A stretch of DNA of 64,000 nucleotides, taken from assembly GCA_039881145.1 (NCBI GenBank), contig JAYKKI010000074.1:12279501-12343500 (forward strand), in the 5' to 3' direction. This DNA is from Druceiella hillmani (Eukaryota > Arthropoda > Insecta > Lepidoptera > Hepialidae). A model generated the notes under the pieces. The model was not told the DNA's origin and did no database searches. It saw nothing but the letters and a program-made list of their open reading frames with translations. Below are positions 47,930-60,710 of this stretch, piece after piece. The translations under genes and the position numbers were made by a program. Within the stretch, counting starts at the first letter, position 1. The number at the start of each line of letters is the position of its first letter.

Positions 47930-48310
47930 CTAAGTCCCATATTATCCCATAATTAACTTCATGGAATGCTTTATAATTAGGTCAGTACTTTCATAAGAAG
48001 CGCTTTCTTCTACCAACCTGTCGCAATCACTTCATGGTATGATCTATTGCTAAGCCAGCACTTTCACAAGGAGCTCTTTGTTCTGTTACCCTGACGCAAT
48101 CACTTCGTGGAATGCTCGCTGCTAAGCCAATATTTCTACATATATTTAAACCGGGTACGTGGACTCAGCTCAATAAGTTCCAATTCAAGTTTACTTCCAG
48201 TCAGTTCCGTCTCAGTCTTACTATTTTCAAGTGAACTTTATTAAAGTGAAGTTATTTTGAACCAAATCTATTAAACTTTTAATTCCTTAAACCGACATCG
48301 GCCAGGTAAT
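47930..48310 (+). repeat. probable 3' LTR with 73-bp enhancer-like repeats
   Basis: Two full 73-base units (47956-48028, 48029-48101) and a third partial one (48102-48139), each starting ACTTC(A/G)TGG. They are followed by TATATTTAAA (48141) and GACTCAGCTC, with the A at 48167 placed as an initiator 26 bases downstream. Repeats upstream of a core promoter are typical of LTR U3 regions. The position after env supports this, but the LTR ends were not found. Confidence 0.5.
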
Positions 48311-49893
48311 GCCAAATCTGTTATTGTATAATTATTATTAGTATAAATTGTGTTCAAAATCAACTAACTGTTTAATAGTAAATTGTTTATTATTCATATC
48401 AGGTACGTCACATTAATTTTTTCAGAAACCGCTGGAAGTAGAGACATGAAATTGGCATAGTAGTAAATCTTATTAACACGCACATATCTCAATAGCTAAA
48501 ACTCGAAAATATTTTAGTAAAAATTCAAGGTGCGGGCTTGAAATATTTGTTCTATTTTTTTTAAAGTTTTACATGAATTCATGAAATTTGGCATAGTATT
48601 AAAACATGTTAACTTGCACATATCTCAATATCTGAATCGCTGATATTCGTAAATATTTATATCGAAAAGTAAAAAGGGAGGGGAAGGTGATCATAACATT
48701 GCTTGTTTTTTTTAATTTCCTGCATGACTTGAGGTATTGTCGGAGAGAGCAAACGATAAGGACCTCAAAGATATGAAAAAATAGGGTTTTTTGAAGTCTA
48801 CGCATAGGTTCTAGAAAAATGATAATTATTATCTTAGATCTTATAACTTTTTAAATATGCTCCATATTTTCATGCATGTAAAAATGGACAATGTAATATA
48901 CTTAAGTTAAGAAAAATTAATTTATCATTATAATTACATGATATCAATACATTATCATTATAAAAAAAATAAATTTCTCCTTAAATTACCCATATATTCT
49001 TTGTCTCCTTTCCATACGATTCTATCATTTCTTCGCTGAAAGTGCGAAAAAAAAATTATAGAATTCCACAGAAAAGAGATAAAGATTACATTGGCGATTT
49101 AAGAAGTTTTCTTCTTAATCAAGATATCTGCACTATCCCTTGAGGCACTTTGCGTAATTACTAAGGATAGGCTCACTTCTAACAGAGATTACATCGTATC
49201 TTTCCGCTGAGTGGCAAAGCGCACATACGTACGTACATACAAATGTATGAGTATGTACTTACTTACGTATGCACATACATACGCGCACACATATATCGAT
49301 GGGATTCATGCTTACCCCCTAACATTTATTTTAAAATAAACTTTCATTGTACCCTTCCGGAATAATAATACAACATTTTCAACATTTTGATGTAGGTAAA
49401 AGTAAACACCGAAATAAAAACACTTTCACCTTAAAATTTATTTGATCAATCAAAATCCTATTTATTTAGGAAATGGTTAAATAAGAACAATAATTGAGTA
49501 TTTTTAAGTTATTGAAATTTCTGAATATTTTAAAATATTTTTTGTCACGCACAGATGTAGTTTCTTTGTTAAACTTAAGCGTAACGTGTCACTCATATTG
49601 CTTCACATTATTAAACAAAGTTACGGCGATCAAGAGTTTATCAAGTTTGCTTGTCATAATGTTCCCTAAAAAATTTAAATCTAGATTACTACCAAAATCC
49701 AATTCCAAAGCCAGGGCTGGTCTACTGGTGAACGCCGTTCAATAAAACGCGAACTTAAAAATCAGTACCTCTACAAATAAATGTATCTAAGGAGCCAGCT
49801 GAAACACAACTGCTTCAAGTATTTAAGATGTAACCGATTTTCTAGGCATCAAAATAGCATCTACACATGTTGTAAAATATAATTACATGCAAC
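48311..49893. other. no gene recognised
   Basis: An ACGTAC/ACATAC-rich stretch (49220-49290) stands out. The 83-codon frame at 49494-49745 may belong to the Copia remnant that follows but has no diagnostic motif. Confidence 0.4.
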
Positions 49894-50175
49894 GAAGTAC
49901 TCTATGTGTCTGATTTAGTAACGAATTTATTATCGGTCAGTGAAGTCAATAAAAATGATGATCTAGAAGTAAATATGCACTCGGCCCCTACCGGGGCCGG
50001 GACCGAGGTGTGAACTGGATATTTTGTGTGAATTGAATAAATCGCTTTGCGCATTGGAACAGCCACCCAAAGTCTAGAATACAGGATTTGACTTGGTTTT
50101 GAACAAGATTGAATTTACAAGAAGTAAGACTGATCAGTCAGATCAGATCAAAGTATCCTCCATGACTGTACCGTA
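49894..50175 (+). pseudogene. Ty1/Copia pol fragments (spacer before integrase, and RT)
   Basis: EVLYVSDLVTNLLSVSEVNK (49894 on) is the VLYVPxLxxNLLSVSxL block found before the Copia integrase. After a deletion the RT block follows: KSLCALEQPPKV, TAG in place of Trp (50075), NTGFDLVLNKIEFTRSKTDQ, corresponding to KSLYGLKQxPRxWNxxFDxxLxxxGFxRSxxDxC. Between them is a GC-rich hairpin, CGGCCCC-TACC-GGGGCCG (49982-49999). Confidence 0.7.
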
Positions 50176-51471
50176 GAGGTGTATTCCAAACTATCAAAGT
50201 GTTTAGTGTGTTCAAATTGCACGCAGATGTATTTGTAATGTATATATAATATAACGTATATATAAATTAATTTATTTAAATTGTACCAACGTTCATCATT
50301 TACTAAAAGTTTTATTGATATTTTTAAAATTAAAGTAATAGAAATTAAATTAATTATACGTAAGTAGATTGAATATAATTTGTAAAAAATCTATGCTAGT
50401 TGAAATATAAATTTGGCAAAATGTAGATTGAATATATGTTCCGCTTCTACGCTATTCCTAAATACTTATAATTTGTGTAGATCCGTATACCGTTAGAGAT
50501 GAAATTAAATGATTTTTTTCTGCAAGATGACGTGCGTAACTCCTAGTTAAGGAGTGTGGATATTGGAAGACTATTACTGAACCCACTCATCGTCAGAAGT
50601 ATTTAATCTAAAAAATACTTTCTTTTATTCCACTGAAAATGTGAATGATTCAGTAAAAAGTCATACTTAAATACTACATGATTTTTACAATGCAAGCATG
50701 GAAAAATAATATTAAAGTTTTATTCAAAGATTTTTTTAAAAGAGGATGACCATATTTTTAGGAACGTACGTTAATTTATTTAAGTGTTTAAAAAATTTGT
50801 TGATTAAAAAACAACTTCTAATGACAGAGAATAATTACTGTTGACAAATTTTAAAACATATGACGTAAAAGTTCATATACTGACACTTTTATTAATTTTG
50901 TACTTTTTTTAATTCTGTATAATATTTAAAACTAGTTCTGTGATAACATGTCGAATTTTTTGAACGATTCCCGTCTTATGAAATTAAAAAAACGCTACTG
51001 CATACCATATTTTATGTTTATTAACTAATGTTATAAGTTTCTATTTTTTTTGTATCTCGATATGCACAGGACTGAAAGTAGAATTGAAAAAGCATCGACT
51101 GTTGGGTGTCAATATGTTAATTAATTCCACTTCCATTTGCATAACAAAAATATCTCGAACTCTCTTTGATGCCTGAGATAAATATAAATGAAAATATATT
51201 ATCAGACAAGGTGTTTAAATTTAACTAACATCCAATATCACTATACGTAATTATCATGGATGGAGTATCAAGTTGAACTGGAAATTATTTTTTTAATTAA
51301 TTCATGGAATAATGTTCAACGTTTCTTCGCCAGGCATCTAACATACTTATAGTTATGGTCATTTTAATCCTTTATAATATTTAACGAAGAGATTTAGATT
51401 ATTATATTATTAGATATCGTGAATTTGGTATTTGTAACTTGATATTTAGATTATATATTTTCATGACGACC
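50176..51471. other. AT-rich DNA, no gene seen
   Basis: No motif recognised. Confidence 0.5.
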
Positions 51472-51914
51472 TTTCTTAAGCAACTAAGTTCTCAACTAGA
51501 AGCCATCAAAATTATATCAAGAATAAAAAACTACCCCGATAAAAAACAATGAAAGAGACGTCGTTCGTATTAGTTATATTTCAATATCAAAAATGAAATA
51601 GGCCGTTTTTCAATAAATAATAAATTGATTTCACCGTTGAGCACAGAGACAATATGTTCAACTTCTTTCTTTGTTAATTAGGTTTTTAGAAATTTCTTAA
51701 GCAATCAAGTTCTCAACTAAGAGCCATCAAAATTATATCAAGAATAAAAAACTTCCCCGATAAAAAACAATGAAAGAGACGTCGTTCGTATTAGTTGTAT
51801 TTCAATATCAAAAATGAAGTAGGCCGTTTTTCAATAAATAATAAATTGATTTCACCGTTGAGCACAGAGGCAATATGTTAAACTTCTTTCTTTATTAATT
51901 AGCTTTTTAGAAAT
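51472..51914. repeat. recent tandem duplication, 221-bp unit, two copies
   Basis: The copies run 51472-51692 and 51693-about 51914, both starting TTTCTTAAGCAA, and differ at only a handful of positions. Much higher identity than any other repeat in the window indicates a recent event or a copy-number variant. Confidence 0.95.
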
Positions 51915-52065
51915 TTTAATAAAATATGATGTCACTTTTTACGTTTGACATTAAAACTTAGCATAAAAGATATTTCATTATTTTTACGTACCATTGTTAC
52001 ATATGGCGGACTTATTGTTACGAAAGCAATCTTTTACAGCCAACAACAAAATAATTTCAGTGCTT

Positions 52066-52068
<3 letters not shown>

Positions 52069-52100
<32 letters not shown>

Positions 52101-52121
52101 ACATGTGTGTGTGTGTGTGTA
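52069..52121. repeat. (TA)n / (TG)n microsatellite
   Basis: About 14 TA units, a short spacer, then about 8 GT units. Confidence 0.9.
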
Positions 52122-55080
52122 TTAGTGCGTTTGTATGTGTAAGTGCGTATATATAATCGCTTTTAATTCAAAGAAATTATAATTCCGTTCACGTGAAATT
52201 TGCTGAGTGTCTTGATGGTATAGTAAAATACATGCAAAATCTCAATTGTATATATTCTCCATAATATAAGAACTCAATATTTCATAGATGTGATGCTGGC
52301 GAAGAGTTAAGTAAATTTACACAAGAATTTTTGATTTTGTCTTAATAAAACACGTCCCTAACATTGTCACAAACAGCAATGAATTTATGCAAAGACAAAC
52401 GCCTACTTGGATTCAATAAAACATAATTCATATTACTTAAAGCAACACAGTATACTTCTGCTCTATTTCCTTTGTATTATAAAAATGTAGAGATAGGTTT
52501 CGGTCAGAATAGACTCAACAAGGTACCTCATATAAACGACTAATTGTTGAGCTATCTGGAGATTAGATACATTTCAGCGCTTTACGGATCAGTTTTTACC
52601 CAATTCGATGAGTTTATTATGACAGGCAAAGCTTCGGTCTAGTTTGCTTGCCGAATATTACGAAAACAAATCTAATATTCACGAAATTCCTACAAAGTAA
52701 ATTTGATTACCTTGTAAAGACTCTAAACCGGTCAACAAGGCATTTGAGATTTTGTTGCTATTACTATTATATATCCGTATATGTTTTAGTCAAATTACAA
52801 AACATTAACAGGTATTTATACAGAATGAGTTAAATAAACTCTGTAATACTCTTACGTTCTTTGTTATTTACATCGATTGGCGAGCATGCGGTAATAGCGA
52901 TTTTTAGGTTAATAATCTCGACTACCGTTTTTCTTCGTATCGATCTAAGTCATATATTCGTAAATTTTGTAAATATACTCTTGGGATTTTTTTCTTTACA
53001 AGTTAATTAGAGATAGTTATTTTTGTATTATTGTATTGAATGTCAAAGTAATATAGCCGTTTAACTGTTATAACCTGAGTCGATTCAAATAGTTTTTAAA
53101 TACTACTGAAGTGTTTATATATCAGGATTGTAGATCACATCGTGACGGATATTTTTTTTTACTTATGGTGTTAGTGACCTAAATTAAATAATACAGGCCA
53201 CTAACACCATAAGTAACACCATAAGTTAATTTCGATGCTAAGAACAAAATAAATAACTCTCAGAATGGTAAAATTAAACAAAGGTACAGACGTTTGCGAC
53301 AGTCGTGGTCACTGGCGACAGAATCATTGAAAGGGTTTAAATATTTCGCCAGTAGTAATCATTCGAACTGTTGGATAAAAGAGAACTTCGGAAAGATTGT
53401 GGTAATGATTTTCATTATGTAGTGTATTACACAAATTAGGATTCAGTGCTTAGGACAATGAAGTGCAGCCCTATTAAATAGTGTAAATGTAAATTGAAAT
53501 AATGATCGTCGATATCCTGTAAGGCGTTCCACAAACGTGTTTTAAATGAAATATTACAAAGAGCTTTTTTGCTCTAAAATACACATGAAATTGTAGTCTA
53601 ATTTTCAGTAAAAATGTCAGTCATCTTTTAGTTCAGAGATTGACCTTATATCATACTTATATTATAATTTGTTATATCTACATTACGTCACATAATGTCT
53701 ACAATAACCTGAGGGAAAATAAATATCAAGGCATAGCATATATCCTTTAAAGCTAATATTTAACATATGCAGCTAATTTTTTTATTCACTTTAGGAAACT
53801 TGTAATGAGATATTATCAACATAAAAATAAATTTATTTTACGTCCAAATAGTTTTCTTTTAATTATAAAATTTAAAGGTTTTTAGTGTATTTCACTGCAT
53901 TTTAGCATTACGTGTCCATTTGTAATAGTACCTCATAACTGAAGCATATAAGTTACCTTCAAATAAATTAGGAATTTATGTGCCTATAAATCAATAACTT
54001 TAATAATGGGCCTCGAATCGCGTATTCAGAAAATTATTAGTAATTAGGTTCCTCGCAACTGAATGCCGCTGTATTATACTCGCTTGTACCTTTGTGTACA
54101 ATTCACGTTTTGCACACGTCGTTGCTCATAATAACAGTAATCTATTGATATAAGGAATAAACCAGTCCATAGACACATCCAATAGACATTAGATAAATTA
54201 CATACCCAGTTAGAATGTATTTGTAAGTGTAACGTATTTATTCACCATTAAACTGAAACATACAGTAAGTTTTGAAATGTATGTGTTCGCGTATAAGTAA
54301 AATATTCTGTCGAATGTTTCGTGCTCTATTTCAAATTTAAAATTAAGAAATAAAAAGGCCTACAATTAATGTGCTTGTGTTATTTCTATATGTAAATTGT
54401 ATGATATAAGATTTGAAGTATGTATTAACTACTCTCGTCATGAGATATAATGTCTTCACTTGTAAATCGATATCACTTTCTGGATATCACTACGGTTCCA
54501 TAGTAAATACGGAACATTTACAATTTCGTCATGTACGCGTGTCCAACCGTCTGTCATACTGTCATAATTTCTCTAGTTTAAGAACACTTGCATAAAGATT
54601 TGCAAGTTTATGTTTCGTATGAAGATCTCAATTAGAATCTAGCAAGAAAATACTTCTTCTGTTTTTAAGTAATAACTTTTAAGGTTAAAATTTTTTTCAT
54701 CTCCTTTATAAGGTTGAATTATTCTTGTGCTGGTGAAGTCGCATAGGTGATAACTGAGATATTTCTGGGTTAAAAATTCGGACGAATAGCCACCGTAGCT
54801 CTCGATATAATTGAACGTAGAAAAGTATTATATGTATAATCTACCACAGACTATGCAGGAAGGGATAATATTGCCATAAGAAAAAATATACAACACTCTT
54901 CCTTAATTAGAACCTTCCTGACAGATAAAAAATTATGTTTTAGTTATATTGTGAATCTTATTATAAATATATCTATATTAATTATATAATTGGTTTATTC
55001 ACACTTTATTAGTTTTACGTAACATTGTAAACATTTTTCCATAATTGCATTAACATACAAGGATATGCAACCTGCGGGCC
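52122..55080. other. AT-rich DNA, no gene; inverted repeat at 53161-53214
   Basis: ACTTATGGTGTTAGTG (53161-53176) and its exact complement (53199-53214) flank a 22-base loop, followed by one more partial copy of the arm. No coding stretch or RNA gene was recognised. Confidence 0.5.
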
Positions 55081-55082
55081 AT

Positions 55083-55245
55083 TAGCAAAGATTGTTGACC
55101 AACCATATTAAGATGTTGTCATACAACGAAACCTAGGTCACGGTAAAGCAATTAAATAAAGTAAAAATAATACTGCATCACTTAGTTTCATTTTAATTGT
55201 CTATAATAAATTTCTACAAAATTAACGCCGAATATATCCAAGGTA
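55083..55245 (+). mobile_element. Penelope-like repeat, degenerate (copy C)
   Basis: Contains stem II (GTTGTCATACAAC), GAAACCTAGGTC and the full tail (AAAGTAAAAATAATACTGCATCAC ... TTTCTACAAAATTAACGCCGAATAT). The core CTGAAGA has changed to ATTAAGA and stem I is altered (CACGG), so this copy should not self-cleave. Confidence 0.5.
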
Positions 55246-55380
55246 AATATTTGTTTTGGGATTAAGCTTATGTAAATCTATGTTTGCAACTTTTTTGAAA
55301 GTCACTGTTTTATAACACTTATAGCACTTTTATTATTTATATTTAAACGAATAGTATTTTAATTGAATTCACTAAGGTCA

Positions 55381-55536
55381 CACAATACCGGCATCTACCA
55401 TATTGCCTCTTTGGTGGCTGCTTTTATCAGCTTGTCCCATATACATGCACAGATCAGTCTTACCTCTTGTAAATTTAATCCTGTTCAAAACGAAGTCAAA
55501 TCCTGTATTCCAGCGTTTGGGTGGCTATTCCTATCC
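55381..55536 (-). pseudogene. Ty1/Copia reverse transcriptase fragment
   Basis: Minus-strand frame PPKRWNTGFDFVLNRIKFTR, then GKTDLCMYMGQADK, closely related to the fragment at 50060-50130 in the opposite orientation and clearly from the same Copia family. The Trp lost in the first copy is intact here. Stops lie just upstream (TAG at the Gln position), and the fragment ends within the domain. Confidence 0.7.
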
Positions 55537-56594
55537 ACAAAGTGATTTAGTAAATTCACACAAAATATCTGGTTCACACCTCAAATACACCGTATATGAT
55601 AATTCCCGACAGAATGTAGCACTATAAATCATTTTAAAACCGGCATCTATCAGAATGGCATCTGGGAAATCTTTGTTACCTCGTATGTTTTAGTTAGATT
55701 GTGTGAAATAACTTCTACCTTTTATGAAATCAATAATATTTTTATAAGAAAAAAATAACATTTTCAATAAGCAGTCTGGGTTTCATTCCAGAAACGATAC
55801 TGGGAAGCATTATCCCACTGTAATTTGCGATGCACGGAATCACCTATATGAATAACGGACACGCACTTTGTATAATTAAAATTACATCAATCGAGGATGC
55901 TATATTTTTTTTTATTGCATATTACACACGTATAACTTTATATAGTTTATAGAATATTTTGTCTTCATATAATCCATATAAATATTTAGTAACTTTAATT
56001 GTTTCCATTAGTTTTCTAGCAATTTATATACAAATAAATATATTTACACACATTTACGATTAGACTCCGTTTCTCTGTATGTTTGTTTGCTTTCATTTCC
56101 CCAATATATCGGCGAATTCCTATAAAATTTAGTCTGATTATATTACCATTAATTCAAGTTAGTTCATACATATTTCTAGTTAAAACATTTCAAAGCTACC
56201 CTTTGAGAATATAATATTCGTGTTGCGCGTGGTGCCTGATAGGAGTTCCATGATCTAAATATTTTATTTCCAATGTAATTTATGAATGTATCTTAACTGG
56301 CATTCTACAAAATAATACTGATTGGCTTTCTATCAGCGCTCGCATAACAAGCACAATAACTCGCATGTTAGTATTAACTTGTTCTTCAAACAATTGACAT
56401 CATGAATTTCAATATGTTTAATATAGTAAAACTCTTCTCTTGCGAATGGCGGGTTGAATTGCTAGTCATAAAATACAAAAATCAATTTTATGCAAAAATA
56501 TTCTTTCCAATACCTTTAGAAAACTACTACATTTTTAAAACTAGCTGTCCATTTCGCTGAATGGTTTTTATGCCCGTAATATTTTAGAATGATT
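55537..56594. other. AT-rich DNA, no gene seen
   Basis: No motif recognised. Confidence 0.5.
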
Positions 56595-56635
56595 TGGTCC
56601 CGCGTGATAATCGTTCGTCATATCACGCGGGACCA
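56595..56635. repeat. GC-rich 15-bp inverted repeat
   Basis: TGGTCCCGCGTGATA and its exact complement around an 11-base loop. It stands out in 30% GC surroundings. The preceding ACTAGCTGTCC...TTCGCTGAATGG resembles short non-autonomous elements of insects, but I cannot name one. Confidence 0.85.
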
Positions 56636-57754
56636 TGTAGAAATACATCAATAAATTTCACGTAAGGGATAGTAAATATTCAAACGCGTATAAAAAACAC
56701 GTTTTAATATTCGCTTTGGTACAAATACCAAAGTTGGAATCTCTATTGTTCATGTTAGTATTTTGTTCTTTTTAACTAAGTAGATTTGTGCGGTTCATTG
56801 ATATATTTTCGTACGAACATTTTTATACTTGCTGTGAATGTTCATCAAAGATGACGACGAATGGTATGTCAAATAGTAGTGATAAGTATCTAATAGTCGT
56901 GACGACTAATAGAGTTTGCTTACAATATTTTAGAGGAATAATGAACAACCACAAAATATGGGACATTTGTTTAATTTTTAATCAATTTTATTCCGTTTAA
57001 AGGAAGAATTGAAATGCATTTTTATGTTAGGTTCAGTAGTTTTGAAAATTTACGGGGGACATAATCTTGTACATATTTTTCAGTATATTTCTGAAAATAC
57101 ATAATATAAATACAAAAATCTTATTTGAAATATCAAATGAAATTTGGTGTAATATGTAAATAATTCATGAAAAAAAATTAAAGACAAAATTATTCGTTTG
57201 ATAAAACTGCACATATTTTTATTTAAAGTTATTGTACGAAGAATATGAAAAAATATATTCCAAGTATATAGAGAGATCAACACCAAAAATAGTATGGCTA
57301 CATTTTAAAACGTTTCCTATGTTTGTTATTAACGGTACCAGTAAGTTCGCTTGAGCGATCAATGCGAATATTTCGCTATATGTGTGTAAGCAAATATAGC
57401 TTTTATCAAGTACTTAGTGGAGAACTTCTATAAAACAATTATTTTATGAAAGTAATAAAACGGTGTTTTATTAGCATAAAAAAAGTTATTTCAGAATAGA
57501 AAATAAAGGGAAAATGGGATATTTTACATACATAATAAAATCCGATGACAATAAAATCCAAACCAAATTGTTGCCCGATTCGATCATACAGAACAGATGC
57601 AGAAAGACACAAAATTTATATGAAATCGCTGATAACATGTCATCGTCACAAAGTTGCAAAGGCACTACTCTAAAATATGAGGACAGAAAGTTTAAAGAAA
57701 TAAATATTTACCTTGGGTACTTATTGATATTACACAAACTTTTTGTTTGATGAA

Positions 57755-57912
57755 CGGTGATACGACTTTTTTAGTTGATGCACCCTAATCGACTACGTTT
57801 AGTTGAAGCACCCTAATCGCGACCCCTGTCTCTATAGGACAGGCGTGCGAACAGCCAAGGCGGCGCGGTAGCGGGTGCGGTACGGGCTTGTAGAGTCGCA
57901 GTTGGGTGATTT
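57755..57912. other. GC/CpG island with tandem 27-bp repeat and hairpin
   Basis: Two copies of TTAGTTGA(T/A)GCACCCTAATCG (57770 and 57797) are followed by CCTGTC-TCTATAG-GACAGG (hairpin) and then about 60 bases very rich in G and C (GGCGGCGCGGTAGCGGG). No frame, tRNA fold or known repeat is recognised. It may be an unmethylated promoter, a fragment of a structured RNA gene or foreign DNA. Confidence 0.35.
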
Positions 57913-58461
57913 ATGGATTATTAGAAAACCGTCTGTAAGATTTATTTATTTCCACGATACTGACATATGATTTAAATTACGGGTTTCGTAGGAAAAACTT
58001 TGTTTTGATGTAAAGATAAATACGCGTTAGCTCAAGTTATTATGACATGTTATGGAGTCGAATAAGCATACGAAGATTAAATTTACGTTGAAGATGTAAC
58101 AAATATACATTAAAAAATTATTATAAAACTTTTTAAAGGATACATAGAGTACGAATATTCCGGAAAAGATCTTCCATATAATAAATATCTTTACTGATTT
58201 CTCACATTACAAGTTTCATGCCTATCTTTACATGATAGAGTTTTTTAAATGAACTATTGAAAGTTTTTAGGTGAAAATTCTACTAAATAAATGTTAATAT
58301 TTGAACAACGGTCAGCAGACTACGCCGTATCGTATTCATAACTTATTTACAAATAAACTTCGTATTTATATAGAATATAAATCAAGTTTATGTTATCTAA
58401 TTTAAAAAAAAATTAATAACACGGATGATTTGGTTAAGCTTTGATATTTTGGTTAGTTATT

Positions 58462-58462
<1 letters not shown>
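57913..58462. other. AT-rich DNA, no gene seen
   Basis: No motif recognised. The 78-codon frame upstream of the GC island (57514-57750) is polar and unrecognised. Confidence 0.45.

Positions 58463-58512
<50 letters not shown>
58463..58512. repeat. (TA)n microsatellite
   Basis: About 24 TA units. Confidence 0.95.
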
Positions 58513-58514
<2 letters not shown>

Positions 58515-59998
58515 TCATCAAAATATTAAGATTTTTTTCAGTTACGTGCATTGCTATTTCATGTGTGCCAAACATCATAATGGATGGATATAAAGGAAAA
58601 AATCCAATATCGTAAGCCAAATGTAGTCAGTCAATAAACAACAAAATAAATCTAAAAACGGTATACAAATTATAACAAAGCTTGCGTAAGAATTTTGCGA
58701 TACTTCTTTTTAATTATGTCTTTCATTACTTGAAAATAACTTTTTCGAAATGTTATATTTCTAGAATTTATACTTGACTCTACAGGTTGAAATACCAGTC
58801 AGTAGATTGTGGACTTTCTTAGAAATGTCTCCAGTACTATGGTACATAAAATTCTGAACATATTATTTAGGAGGCTGTAGTAGTCGATATTTCAGTTCAA
58901 ATTTGAATGATTTTACCGGATAAAAAAAGGATAAAACAGAATAATTTACAGATGAACTTCTTTGAAAACCGACACTAGGCGGCGCTATTACACGGTTTGT
59001 GATCTACTAATTAAGAGACAAATATTTTCTCATTACGATATTCGATGACGCCATTACACTGTTTGCTTTCTCTTATCAAATGTATATTCTATATAAACCG
59101 TACCAGGTGGAAATATTATAAGAGTTTGTGTTTCATTTCTCAACATTAAGTTGTTAACTGCAAAAAAATGTTTGCAAAAATGTAGCATTTCGTCTAAATT
59201 TTTTATCTTCGTAATTTCATTAGATGTGTTCAAGAGATAAGTGAAAATATTCTCACCTGAAATATTGTCCTAAATATTAATTTTAGATTGTATTTACGTA
59301 TTTGCCTCATCCTGAACTTTTATTTTCATTTGCAAACAAAAATACTTGTCAATCACAACAACGTAAACAAAAAATTTTGAACTTGCAATCATTATAAAAT
59401 TAAATTTCATTTGTACTTGGTATACTCGTATTATTAAGTTTTAGTGCTTTGTATCAAAAGTCTACATAGGATTCAACAAGGAAATTTACATCATCAAACT
59501 TCACCTCTACCGCATCATTGAAGTCAAGAAACAAATTGTTTACAACAAAGTAAACAAGGTTGTTAAAGAAATAGGAAAGCTATTTATTTTACAAAGACCG
59601 GTCCTTAATTTATACGACACAAGTTCACAAAGGCGAACTGTAACCTCAGTTTCATGACGGGAACATCCACGAAGAATTTAAATGATAATGTTAAAATTAT
59701 GCATATCTTCAATATTATAATTTAAACAAGACTTATTTTTTTAGGTCGTGTTTCAAATATATTTAAGTATTCTTACTAAGAGTTTCTCTTGTGGCCAGAG
59801 AAGTTTTTGCCCTCTTACAGGAGTAATAAGTTTTGTTTAACGACTCTAGCGGATAATTCATTAAGTCTGTAGTAATTTATATTAGCGATATTGGAAGAGA
59901 AATTGTTTGTGTATTTAATATTTTTGTATATCTTAAAAGAAAAAATTAAATTGAATTCTTTATTTTTTTTTTGAGTTTTATAAAATTATTATAAAATA

Positions 59999-60002
<4 letters not shown>
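58513..60002. other. AT-rich DNA, no gene recognised
   Basis: A short repeat pair GGCG(G/-)CGCTATTACACGGTTTG-type occurs at 58979 and about 59048. A forward open stretch at 59460-59656 (KEIYIIKLHLYRIIEVKKQI) lacks a known motif. Confidence 0.4.

Positions 60003-60092
<90 letters not shown>
60003..60092. repeat. (CA)n / (TA)n microsatellite
   Basis: About 12 CA units followed by about 30 TA units. Confidence 0.95.
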
Positions 60093-60399
60093 ATATATAA
60101 AACAGAAAAGCTTGCACGTACGCATCTGTATTTTATTTTGAATGTTTCGCTATAAAGGGGAAATAGTAAATATTTTAGACTATTTTCGTATTTTATTTAA
60201 ATTAAAAAGTTTCTTAAATAATTTTCCTTTGCTGTGTAGCTGAGGTTGAAGGATTCTTGGATTGCTTTAACTTTGTTCTAGTTATTTTAGAGTTATATCA
60301 GTGACAGACAGGTAGAGAAATATAATTACCTTGGTGCTATGTCTTTTATTTTTGATAGAATATTTTAAAGAACACGATAAATTCGGACAGTCCTAGCTC

Positions 60400-60710
60400 T
60401 TCTATGAAATGTAGTGCGGGTGTCTCTCATACAATGGATCTCGTCATTCATCAATTACTCGGTCATTGTACTCATTTTTGCCTCCATTTTCATCGTAATT
60501 GACTAAGTGGCTTATAATTTCGGTCATCGTCAGGCCACTCCACAAAGTCTGGAAGAATTGTACGGTCATTAACCGTAGTGAAGACGATGAGGCGTTAATC
60601 GAAAGGACCATTCACATTTACGTTATTAACGTAATTGTCAGAGCCGAAATAATTACGACTGTCGTTCTAAGAGTACTTGTAATTTACGTGAAGAATTCTG
60701 TTTAATTAGT
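60400..60710. other. CpG-richer block, possible conserved non-coding element
   Basis: More balanced composition with many CG dinucleotides and palindromic words (GTTATTAACGTAATTG). It holds a 68-codon frame with no known motif and Val/Ile-rich content. A regulatory element is as likely as a coding relic. Confidence 0.2.

Larger units (their letters stand above)
42876..48310 (+). mobile_element. Ty3/Gypsy element with env-like gene (errantivirus type), decayed
   Basis: Order on the plus strand: Ser/Thr-rich tail, protease, reverse transcriptase, RNase H, integrase, env-like frame, probable 3' LTR. That order, with a third frame after integrase, is typical of insect errantiviruses (Metaviridae). 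The 5' LTR, primer binding site and most of gag are missing. Every frame carries stops, frameshifts or deletions, so this is a dead copy. I saw no second copy of the LTR-like sequence upstream. Confidence 0.8.

Noticed and set aside
57840..57912. Possible tRNA or snRNA in the GC island
   Set aside because: No acceptor stem, B box or TTCGA loop could be placed.
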